Below are positions 11,503 to 23,000 of a stretch of 64,000 nucleotides of DNA, piece by piece (position 1 is the first letter of the stretch; each line of letters begins with the position of its first letter). The position numbers and the translations under genes were made by a program. The stretch is from Notospermus geniculatus (lineage: Eukaryota; Nemertea; Pilidiophora; Heteronemertea; Lineidae), in assembly GCA_002633025.1 (NCBI GenBank), contig NMRB01000434.1, positions 74,283-138,282 on the forward strand, read 5' to 3'. Under the pieces are notes generated by a model, which saw only the letters and a program-made list of their open reading frames with translations, was not told the DNA's origin and did not search any database.

Positions 11503-11912
11503 TAAGGGTGGGTGCACACTAGAAGCGATTCGCAAAGCGATTTGGAATCGCACGCGAATTGTTTTTGTTTGGGAGGCATTGCGGCATGAAATAACAAAGA
11601 ACCATCGCATCCGTTGTGCGAATCGCGTGTAGTGTATACCCACCCTAAGGGTAGGGACACGCCTAACGCGAATCGCATGCGATAGGGCAACGCATGCGTC
11701 AAATGCTTTGTTTGCGTGCATTGCGGCGGAAAATAACAAAGGATTTGTCGCATGCGTCAACGAATCGCGTTAGGGTAGGGACACACCTGACGCGATTCGC
11801 ATGCGATATGGCAACGCATGCGTCAAAACCTTTGTTTGCGCGCAGTGCGGCGGAAAATAACAAAGGCGTTGTCGCATGCGTCAACGAATCGCGTTAGGTG
11901 TGTCCCTACCCT
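11503..11912. mobile_element. Three head-to-tail joined MITEs of one family
   Basis: Units run at about 11503-11647, 11648-11773 and 11774-11912. Each is a long palindrome whose arms contain AGGGTAGGGACAC(A/G)CC next to CGCGAATCGC or its complement. The inner part reads GCATGCGTCAA, then TTTGTTTGCG and GCGGCGGAAAATAACAAAG. The right arm of the second unit is cut where the third begins, as if one copy inserted into the end of another. The first unit is more diverged (GGGTGGGTGCACACT). Confidence 0.8.
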
Positions 11913-13945
11913 TATTCTATTCCAGTGACGCAGGAAAGAGAAAGTGGGATCATGAGGTGCACGGCTGTAGATGGTGTTGAATCAGACCCCAAATGATATT
12001 GCAGTTTTGTTTTATGCCTCTTCACGAATATTCTTCCTGATTTTTTAACACTTGATTGCGGCGAGACACAGGAGACGACTTAAAATTTTAGTAGGACGCG
12101 TTTTGTCCTCGATTCTTTTCGCCCGCAACCGCACGCGCTCAGCAAACAGATAGGCACACTGTAGCTTGCCTTAGCTTACCGGTAGTAGAAATTGCGCGCG
12201 TGGCAGATCTAAATCTACATTTATTTGTCCAATGACATCTCCAGCAGAATGTCACCAATTTCGCCCTGGTGTCCATTTCAGAATGGCGGCCATATTGGAA
12301 TCCAAGATGGTGGCTCCTAGGGGGTGATTTCGTCGGGGCTCCCGTCCTGAAATGGTCCAAACTACGTCTATGACAAATTTGGCGCTTTTATCACAAACGA
12401 TTTAGCCATTTTCGGACCTTAGCCGCCTTACTAATAGGCTCAAAGATGGTGTTGAAGTTTGGAACCTCCTGTCCCCGCCGTCTGTCTTCGCCCTCAAGTA
12501 TTTTTTTTCGCCACAAGTCAGTTCGCTCCTAACTTCAACGTGCCTCCAAACTTAGGGAAAATCGTATTACGTCGTGGTTTGAGTTGAGAGAAGGTGAATG
12601 TTTTATGTCTTATCAAGTGCCTGATCAAGAGTGTGGTAGGAGTGGAGGTACCCCAGGACAATAGCCACGAGAGCAGGTCCTGACCGACGGATTGCGTGCA
12701 CAACTACTGACGTGACTGAGACATCGGTTCTCAGCATTTCCATAGGATATACGCCGGTATAAGTTATGTTTTTCATTGCAAATCGGAAATGAAACAAGAT
12801 GCACTTGCGTCGGTGCAACTTCACCGTCGACATTAAAAGTCGTTAAGCGCGGGATAACAATCGTACGTGAAGACTGGGCCTTTAAAAAGAGTTGAACGTC
12901 GGAGGATCAGACTTCACTGCGGGTCGGTTTTGAGAAAGAGCATATTTCACATCCCAAGTTTGACAGAAACGTTGAGGACATGGCCAGAAATGTTGAGCGC
13001 ATGTGTGACATTTTCGGAAACTATGAATCAATCAATAATCAGTGAACTTACAGAATGAAAAAGTGGAGGATGAATTAATTCAATTTGATATTGATACAAG
13101 CAATAAATGTTTACACGGTGCCTACCCGTTTCAAACTATCGATTAAAGTGATACCATTGTCGTGTACCATGACATGGTTGTGGTAGAAAAATACCAATTC
13201 ATCACTGAGAATGGACAAATTGGGTAATTCTTTCACTGATCGAGCATGCGCATAGAAAAACGAACGATCGACTTAATCGTTTGAGCGGAGGAATGCAGAG
13301 GTGAGGTAATCTTTGCTGGGGGTCAGTTCATCTGCATTGCGCTCCATCGTTTTGTGTGATAGGTAAAAATAGAAAAGCGTTGAAGGCCCCATTGAAAATA
13401 GTGCACGGGTGATCCGGTTTGCCAGCGCGCGCATTAATAGCGTCTTCTTGTATATCGATTCTGCATGAAACCGTCCTCTTGAAATTGTCATGTGATCGGC
13501 TGAACATGCTACTGCCACGTATTAGCTGGTGTAAAAACTGATAAATTGATATGGGTCATATTCTTCGACCTCCATTTACATGGGCATGTCCCCAGTCACA
13601 ATCTACCAAGTTGGGACAATCATTGCCAGTATACATGGTATACCTCAGATGACGGGGACATTTTATCCGCTCTCTTGGTTTCTGATGTCCCATCCATGGG
13701 GATGGACCCAACTGCAAGCAATCCTGGCAGTGGTGGGCCTAAATGATCAGGCCCTGGGTTCGGGTACCCCTGGGTAGATAGCAGAGGCTGTGCATGATCA
13801 TGCATTATTTGTTTCTGTCCTGTTCAAAGTATAAATCTACTCCCGGGAAATGTACGGGAACGTAGGTGACGTCATGTTGTGACGTAGGCTCTACGTCTCC
13901 GTCGAGATATGGCACGACTGCGGTTTGTAATAGAACTAGTGAACC

Positions 13946-13962
13946 GGGTTAGGGTTAGGGTT
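13946..13962 (+). repeat. Short interstitial TTAGGG tract
   Basis: GGGTTAGGGTTAGGGTT, nearly three copies of the standard metazoan telomere hexamer. It is short enough to be chance or repair filler. Confidence 0.6.
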
Positions 13963-15417
13963 CGATTGGCTATTATGGTGAGGTCTTAGTGCTCAGACAT
14001 GGGTCATCAAAGTCCATGTCAAGTTCATTCGTTTTGGCAGGGGCAATGTATTCCATTGCGGGAAAACGCATAGCCTATTGTCGTGGCTATAGTGAGGGCA
14101 TAGTTTAGGGCCAGGCAGGAGGCTGGACAGTCTCATCCCAGGGTCAATCCAGAGTGGATGATGGAAATGACATGAATGACGTCCACCCGAGCCTACGTCA
14201 CGCCGGACTAGACCCAATGAAATTCCCTGTATTGATGTTCTGGGAGGTTAAAGGTGTGGGTAATCATCAAATTCGCCAATGGTGACAGACTTATGCACCG
14301 AGGACACCATATCTCGATACGTGTCACATGAAAGTCGCAATTCTTGTCACAGAGGCTCGTCCGAAGTGGATTCCATTCCACCTTAAATTGACAGCTCTCA
14401 GATGTACATCACGTCACTACCTAACACATAATTTTCGGCAAAGTCAGATGAAATGGACTAAGATCATTAGAGGACGAAACATTCTTATTGACAATAAATC
14501 CCTTAAGTAATATGAATGTGACAACCCACCGTGGGCCTCACATTAACCATTTCATCACGACAGCTTTAATCCTGAAAAATACCGCACCTATCGTGTGCCC
14601 CATTAACACTCTCCGGCCATCGTGGTGAACACCCTATTGCGTTCCCCATTAACTCTTTGTTACCTGCGGAAGTGACGACCTATCGTGGGCCCCATTGTTA
14701 ACCATTTATCACCAGTATAGGCCTAGGATACCATTACCAACCATACTCCGCTTCAAAGGATATTGTCGGAATGGTCGATGTATGACATTAGAGAGGGGTC
14801 ATGATTGGCCACCGCTATGTGCGTCATGGGGTCGATATAGTTTCACTTTGTCACGGGCCTTGGGCAATGCACTTTACGGTGAACTGTTTATCATCGACAC
14901 GAGTAGAGAGAAATGCACAGTCAGTGATTTCTCGGATAAAAAATCAAATAAGAGTAGATATGACGCATTTTACCCAGTTAAGTCATCGACTACATTTTCT
15001 CAAGCTGATAGACAAGATCAACGCATCTTCAATCAAGGGAGGTTGCGGTATAATGAGTAACTTTACCCGATGCGTGTCGCTGTTTCGGGAGTTGGAAAAC
15101 AGCCCGGGTTGTGAGAGAATATTGCTATAGTTTCTGCTGTTTCTCAGGTTTGAATATCCCACAAAGTACATTCCGAATTGTTGGCGCATCCTCCAAAATA
15201 TGAAACAAATCGACCACTTGCGCAGGACCTGGAAAATGTAACTACGTCAGTGTAAAAGCTGTCAGTGTCAAATACCAATTTGCATGAGCAGTGGTCATTT
15301 CTCGAGGTTTATGCGCTTTTTGTCCAACAAAATGCGCAGAAAAAAAGCGCTGGATGTCATTTGGGCGTGGTCTTTCAGAAAACAGCGAGGAGTCTCCCTA
15401 ACTGTAAAATTCAGTTA

Positions 15418-15462
15418 GACCAAAAATAGATAAGCGAGCGCTCGCTTATCTATTTTTTGGTT
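15418..15462. repeat. Near-perfect palindrome centred at 15439/15440
   Basis: CAAAAATAGATAAGCGAGC is followed directly by its complement GCTCGCTTATCTATTTTTTG, with one extra T in the right arm and no loop. It could extrude a cruciform or be the remnant of two transposon ends. Confidence 0.85.
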
Positions 15463-16818
15463 ACATCCAAGCCGAGGCCCACACTGTCATAACAGAAATT
15501 TCTCGTTTGGCCCAGCCAAAAATACATGTTGCTGTTGAGAATAGTGAAAGAAGCCTCCAGTTTGGCTTGGGCCGAGGACTATGGTGCCTACGGTCTTCAG
15601 TGGTCGGGAACTCTACTTTTATCGCCTGACTTGGTCATCCGACAGAAGTTCCATATCGGAACTTGTCCGAGTCGAGGCGAGCTCAATATAAAAGTTACAA
15701 AAGATTATTCTCTCTGATCGATATGAATTGAAATCACATGTGGGAGGAAACCGCCACCGTCATCAAATTTTGCAACGGCGTGTCGCGGCGAACTTCGTCC
15801 TCTCGAAAAGTACACCGGGCTAAAATAAAACGCGCATCGAATGAGATTTGCTGGTCGGACCATTTCAGGGACTGCAGACATTTGATTAAAAGAAATCATT
15901 TTTTTTTCATTCCTGCACTTCTTATTATAACACCACAGTCGATGCGGCTTGTACTCTGTCTATTTTTCTTGCTTCAAACTTGCACTTAGGGGATTTTCAC
16001 TTCGGGGATGTCTACCTTTGGGGATTTCCTTCGGGATTTACTTTCATTCCAGAGACACGGATGAGCGTAATTGAAATTGGTTAATTTCATTTTGGAAGTT
16101 CGAAAGTGAGTTTCATTTCAGGAAGGAAAAGCTATCAATAATGCATTGGGTAGGCCTAGTAGTTACAAAATGACGCATGACGCGTTTTTGATACAGAGTA
16201 CCCGACTTCTTGGTAGGCCTACCGGGGGAATAGAGCCCAAAAATATGGGTTACCTAACTTGAAAAGATTAAGAACTATATCTTTGTATCATAACTATAGT
16301 GGTTAAAAGACAGGTGTTATCTGGCTATACGTCAATCAAGTTGCATAGCAACAAGCCTCTTGGCTAAAGGCGCATGCATTGAATTTTTTTTTCAAGTAAA
16401 TCGTAGTACACAAAGAGGCCCAACATGGGGTGTTAACGATTAACCCCCGATTGCGGCAGCTTGCGGCCAGGGCAAGTATTGGAATTTATCGACAAGGAGA
16501 AGTGACCAGCAACAAAATAAACGCACCATTTTCCTGGGGCTGACATCATGGACATGGTTGAATGATTTTGGGGTATCACGGGAAGGCTGAACATTAATTG
16601 AATATTGACACTTTAATTTCACTGAAAAAAATTAATAAAAAAGTCCAAATTTTTAATTGAGCAATTTTTCTGTTATACTAACTTATCATGTAAAACTGAT
16701 GTTAGAAATGGGTAGAGTGGACCGAAAGCTGGAGTTTGATACCATGGAAGGTACCACTCTGCCGGAGTCATCGTATGTCTAAATAACTGACTGTAAACGA
16801 TTATAGCCGAAGGACGCA

Positions 16819-16830
16819 TGACGTCACGTG
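16819..16830. promoter_or_regulatory. Fused CRE and E-box upstream of MTA
   Basis: TGACGTCACGTG combines a complete CRE (TGACGTCA) and an E-box (CACGTG) sharing two bases, 172 bp upstream of the MTA start codon. It is a plausible core promoter site for ATF/CREB and bHLH-ZIP factors. Function is inferred from position only. Confidence 0.5.
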
Positions 16831-17001
16831 TGAAAAGAGAGGAGGAAGACAGAGGAGACCGGAGAAATGGCGATTCTGTGATCTGTCTTTTGACCCCGGT
16901 TACGGTTCAAATTTGGACTACACCATCCAACTGACTTCTCCTGGGACTTTGTAAGGATATCTAACATATGCTGGGGTCGGTAGAATCACTTTAATTCAGA
17001 A

Positions 17002-20000
17002 ATGGCGGCAAATATGTACAGAGTTGGAGGTAAGTGTATTTACAATGGAAAAGCATGCAAGAGCCGATATGCCGTGCATACCGCGGCGGAATTTCACTTG
17101 ACCACTCGGGCGATTTTGAGAAATCGGGGCATTCTATTTCTAATTTTCTGGCTCTACCGTGGTCTATAAGTTATTACTAACATATTGAATAATTCCTGCG
17201 ACCAACTTTGACTTTCATTTTTGTTGAAATGGTAAAAAGTTGAAGGTACCGATGCAAATTGGGTTGTGATGCGGTCCTAATGAATTTAAGATTTTTAATT
17301 GGCGATTATTGATCAAAGTTATCGTTTAAATTTGAAATCTAGTATTCCCTAGCTAGAAAGGAAGTCATACCCTAACACCTGATACAGATATTATCCCATA
17401 TTTCTCCCCAGAAGTAGTCAAACCACACACACGCGCACTATTTTTTGTTGCGGTGGGTTATTGATCCCATATTCACACAAAGACCTTTTTGTTGTTTTTT
17501 GCCTAGACTACGTCTACTTTGAGACGTCTTCAACGACCCCGTACCAAATCAGACGGATCGAAGAACTGAATAAGGTGAGAAAATATTTAGTTTTCTTTAC
17601 TTTTGTGTAGTTTCAATGGAATAGGTGATGCCGGCTGATCAATAAAACTTCCCAAGTTCTCACATCTCTGCCTCAGTAACTGTGTGGAAGCCGGCACGCA
17701 CTAAAACGCGGACCGCGGACCGCTGACCAGGTTTTGGTCAATTTGGGTTTCACTCTCTCTGTTATCAAAATTAACGAAATTTATAGGAATTTTCATGTAT
17801 CAATGAAATGTATAGGGCCTACTGATGAATTTGCAGTCGAAAATATTCGCAGATACGGCGATTTTTGCAGAGAAATACCCGGTCCGTGTTTTCTGAAAAA
17901 CACGGACCAACTTCTAAAACCGACTATTATAACAATATTTCCGAAAAAATGTTCACTAAATACCAATTTTTTAATGGCAGACTATTTCAACAGGCAGAAA
18001 ACAAACCACTTAGACAGGTTTCTTCACATTCTCGAAAAATACAGGCCCGTTTTAGGTCTGTCATGGAGGTTCTGACGCGACTGACTGACTGACTGACCAT
18101 GCTGACATGACTGAAAAGGCTCATCACTGACCACTCTCCTAAATGTCTCACTAATTAAGAATCGTTTGATCATTGTGAGATGCCCATCACTGACCAATCT
18201 CCTAAACATCAATGACCATCTCCCAAAATCCCACTAATTAGAAGAATCCTTTAATCAAGTTGTGAGANTTATGAACGTCTTTATCTGCCTTGAATTTAAT
18301 TTTTGCACTTGATTTTCAGACTCCAAATGGAAATGTCGAAGCCAAAGTTATGTGTTTTTACCGACGGCGTGATATTGCCAGCTCACTTATCCTACTGGCC
18401 GATAAGCATCAAAGTAAGTAAAAAACATTGAAATTTGGGGAATTTTAGAACGTGCCTAAATATCTTATGTTTAACTTTCCAAAGTTCTTGTGAATTGTAT
18501 TTTACTTCATCGCTGACCTCGTTCACCTTTTTGGGAATCAATTTGTTTTTTATGAGAATTTTGAAGGCACTTCAGCACCTTGAGACATTAAAATTAAAAT
18601 TTTTTCATTTGTCTTCGTTTGATGTGACTTGGCCGTGATTTTGATTGTTGATGATACAAGGAGACTCAGCTGTGATGATGCTCCGAGGTGGATGGCACCT
18701 TGTTCAGGCCTATAAACTGGGCAACTGGGTCAGTGGATCATCTGACATTTGCACCTAATATACCCAACTTAGTGTGCGATGCAATATGTAGTCACCGGTC
18801 ACATTCTTTGAAAAAGAATCCTGACTTTCATTTTCTTTTCAATTACCTTTGCGAAATGAGGTGATACACATCTCGACATGCAGTTTGGATTTTTTGCATG
18901 TATCCTGCCTGCCTGACAATGAGAAAACAGACAATGTTCTTTCATCGTTGATAAGATCACCGAACTACTCCAACAATGGTGGTTTATCATGTCCTAATAT
19001 TTTTGTCTCCCCTCCATTACCTTTCATGACTCTGACCTCCATCAGCGTCTGCACAATGTGACATATCACTCCACCATCAGCAGAGAATTATTGATCCGGT
19101 TCATGTGGTGTCTTGCTTGGCTAAGTTTTGACACGTTTTAGTGATAGATGGCAGCACTGTGTTCTCTCGACTTGCTCTGACAACAGTGTGCAGCTGTGGG
19201 CTGTTGGTTTACAGTACTGTGTGAAGTGAAGGATTCGATGAAAAATTGTTGGAGTTGGGCTTGTTCCTTGGTGAACAGGGGTGGAACTTGGACAGAAATG
19301 TACTGTTTTTGTTATGGATGTCGTTTTTGTTCTTGCTGATGACGTACTGTCACCATCAACTTTGATGACATTTGACTGCAGCATGGGATGTTTTCTTGGC
19401 AGAGGGCTTACATGTAGTTACTGAACAACTGGGAAATGTTGTGGTTCCGCTGATCTGGAATTTGTTTGGCTACATGTACATGTATCTTCAATGTGCGGAA
19501 CAAATATTTGGTCAACCTGAGGAGCGAAAAGCTAGGGTCTTCCTTTTGAGGGGATGAAAGAAATTCAACTTCTGAATTGCTCAAAATTGTCTTCAGATTG
19601 GTCATTACTAGTTTCCCCTTCTACTTCAAGTCATCTTGAACCATCAAGGGTTCATATCACTATGCCTTCTGATTACACTCTAGAGCGCAGCCCAAAGAAG
19701 TGACCATCCCGGGGCATAGGCCTAGATATTTCAAGATGTTTAGAGTACTGGGGTACTTGTTTCAATTATCACTGTTGCATTTGTTCAGTGTGTTGAGTCA
19801 TGTGCTGACAAGTTACATTCCTTCCTTCTCCTTTCTTCAGGTCAGCATCTTTTTGATGAAGAAGATGAGCCAAAGTCACCAATCGAAAACGATCAAGAGG
19901 AAAAATCAAATAAAAGTAAGTCACTCTAAGCCAAGGCTCTGAAAAATGATATTTCCTGGTGCACATCAGGAGTAAAGGGAGAGAGTGCACCGTCAAGCCG

Positions 20001-23000
20001 GGAGTGATCTTGTCCAAAGGGGTCTGGTCCAGGTGATCAGAAAGATTTAGGGTTAGCTTGGATCACAAATTTCGTAGTGTGAATCAATATTTGATAATTT
20101 TGATGTTATTTCACTTAACTTGCTTCTGAATGAGAATTGTGGCAGAATTCTCAATTTTGGCAGTAGCATGGCTACTGTTGTCCCATTGAGTGTTTGGACA
20201 ATGAATTTGTATGTAGTGTTTATTAGATTTATGTTATGACTACCGTTGTCATGTAGAAAATGTGACCTGGCAGTACATTGTATATTGACTGAAGTCCATG
20301 CTTTGATTCTGGTCTGCGAACTAAAGTTGGAGATTGTTTCTCTCTGACTGCGGACTTGGAACTTGTGTTGTGTTCTTGGTACAATGTTGTCATTCAAGAT
20401 AGATGATCATTGCAACTTTGACTGATGTTCTTGAGCCCTGATTTTCCTTTATAATTAGGGAAAGGAGTTTATCTGTACTCATCGCAGTCATCAAGGGTGC
20501 TTGTTAAATTTGGTGCCCTGCTGAACTGTTCTGATGAACAAGTTTCTCCTGTCAAAATTTGTTCCTATTTAATTTGAGAAAGATTGTCTCTATAATTTGC
20601 CTTTATCGGTCTACGACAATGTATCCAATCTTTCCCCATACTTTAAAATCAGGCCTGCCTCATCTTTCAATGGAGCTAGTGCCTGCACAAATGGTTGCTA
20701 TGGTTACCACTCATCAGCAGCTCATCTCAAATGTTCTTCAAGTAAATCGAACATAAGAATTTGAAACAGCCCATAGCAGTAAAATTCTTTTGTGCTATAT
20801 TGGTGATGTGGGCACATACAGTCATCAGGAATCTATCATACATTGGAATCAGAAGTTTACCTGCTGAAGGTTTTATCCCTTGACGCTGGTTGACCTAGTT
20901 TCTGTGCTAGGAGGGTTAATGTTTCCTTGAAGCTGCCATGCTGATCTGATATCTACATTTGAATAGGTTATTACTGGCGTTGTTGGATCGTGTGGAAAGC
21001 TGCGGAAGGCTATGTGTAATAATTGGCGATGGTGCCCTCCGATTGCCATTTGGGGTGTGGGTGCTAGTCATTCTAAAATTTCAAAATCGACACTTAGGGA
21101 GTTCAATCAATTGGGTCAGGGTTGGGTTGGTGTGTTTTGATCGCCTTGTCTTTGTATCGATGATCGTGACTTGTGTTGGGTTGCTGATAGTAACAATAAC
21201 ATGCTAGTTTTTTGGTTTGCTCAGCTTCTTCAGTTCAGGTCTGGCGGTGGAATGTGGGCAACTTTTTTGTATCACGGCAGGCACAAGATGTAAACATGAT
21301 AAACAGAGACCCTTTAGTGTGAATTTTCTGTGAACAAAAATCATATGAATGTTCTTCACATTTGATAAGGTTGTCTCTTGCGTTACCACCACCTTGATTC
21401 AGTGGGGCGTATTCCAAATAGATTGGCTGCAGCTGCCGACATGCTATCGAATGATGTGTTGACTCAATGTGTAATATGCAGGAGAAAACCAGAGCCCTTG
21501 AGAAGATATGCACTATCTGAGTTGTTAGGTGTAAATTATTTATACATGTACTACGATTCAGAATCAAACCCATACCAGTACCTCAGCAGTTACTGGTGCC
21601 ATTACTATGTACCAGCATGACAGTACTTCACCATTTTTTTGACAGCCGGAATTAAGTCCTTTTTTAGTGGATGTATGTCATGTGGCGTGTCTGAAAAGGT
21701 GTTTTTAACTTTCAGCTGTGTCAGATAGCACTGCAGTCATATACATAATCATCTATCTGTCTGATCATGTAGAAATACTTGAACACTGTATGTAAAGTAA
21801 TAGCATGTCTACCTGGATTTATATGGGTATAGAATGGGTAGCTTCATGTTTTAAAACCCTTTCTGTTGAAGAAACCAAGGCCTTTGGTGTGGAGAGCATC
21901 GGATGCACTCCATAGACCTATTGCAGTAAACTGATGCTTGTGTTTTTAGAGCATTGCATCTACATGGTCAGCAGTTCTCATCTATCCAGAGGAAAAGAAA
22001 AACTGATAGAGATTGAAGATTTCTTCATTTTCTCAGAATTTGAAAACGTTATGAATAGGAAACATAATATTTTTCCATTGAAATTCTCCACCAAGAATGA
22101 TTCATCTTTTCCTTTTTTGAGTTCGGGCGTTTAGTTGTGTACTGCTTTATGCAGGGTTCATTGGCACATGGATTTTGTCCGACTCAGGTCCGTTAAAAAT
22201 TCGATCATATTGACTTTTGTTCAGTTGTATCTGCAAAAATAGGGGCAAACGGACTGAAAACGGACCGGATCCGTGCGCCAATGAACCTTGCTTTAGACTT
22301 CTCTCTCTCTCATTCTGCATGATCATATTCAGAATCCATTGGCATTGCAGTTTCAGGTGCATACTTGAAGTTAAGAATCAGTCATCAATCATGCTTTTTG
22401 TTGAGTGAAAATAGTTCAGGCCTACCAACAACAGAGTAGGATTACCATGGTGATGCACTGCTACTCTTCTGATCACCGTCCTATAGCCAGTGTGAGAGTA
22501 TTACTGTTGAGTACCAGGAGAGATCTCATCACTTCTATTCAAGATGACTGATAAATATAGTAATCGGTCAGCGCTGCCAGGTCACACTACCTCAGCAGCC
22601 ATGTAGGATGTGGGATGTGTCATCGAACAAATCTGCTGGAATTTTGGACAACGAATTAAATCAAAAATGACAAATTTTCATAATTCTGTCTCCCACTAGG
22701 TGGCACTAGTGAGAAATTGATAATAGAATCGCGATAGTGGCACTGCAAGTGCTGGTGCTGCCGACTCAGTGCTGTAGTACACCATCCTGGGGTGGAGAAT
22801 TGGTGTGGAGCCGATGCGGTGTGGGCAGGCAGAACAGGGGCTGGAATCAAGAGGTCATCAGGAGGTCATGCCAAATTTTAATCTGGGCAAATTTAGAGCA
22901 GGAAATCCCTGGAAGATGTCCAGTAGGCCTAGCTCTTACTACACAATGATCTAGGGAATTGATCCCACAACCTCCGATGTATAGGTTTTTGCACTGCACC

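Larger units (their letters stand above)
9091..16980. other. Intergenic spacer between CCT4 and MTA
   Basis: I find no conserved protein-coding exon in this 7.9 kb. It holds repeat R1, a SINE with a nested MITE, a 22-bp minisatellite, three joined MITEs, telomere-like tracts and a strong palindrome, each listed separately. CpG-rich stretches near 10190-10330 and 12050-12370 might be promoter-like, but no downstream gene is recognisable. The latter contains the phrase AATGGCGGCCATATTGG. Weak repeats of CCTATCGTGGGCCCCATT occur at 14525-14700. Confidence 0.6.

Noticed and set aside
13946-13962. TTAGGG tract as evidence of a chromosome end or fusion
   Set aside because: Under three copies. Too short to support either.
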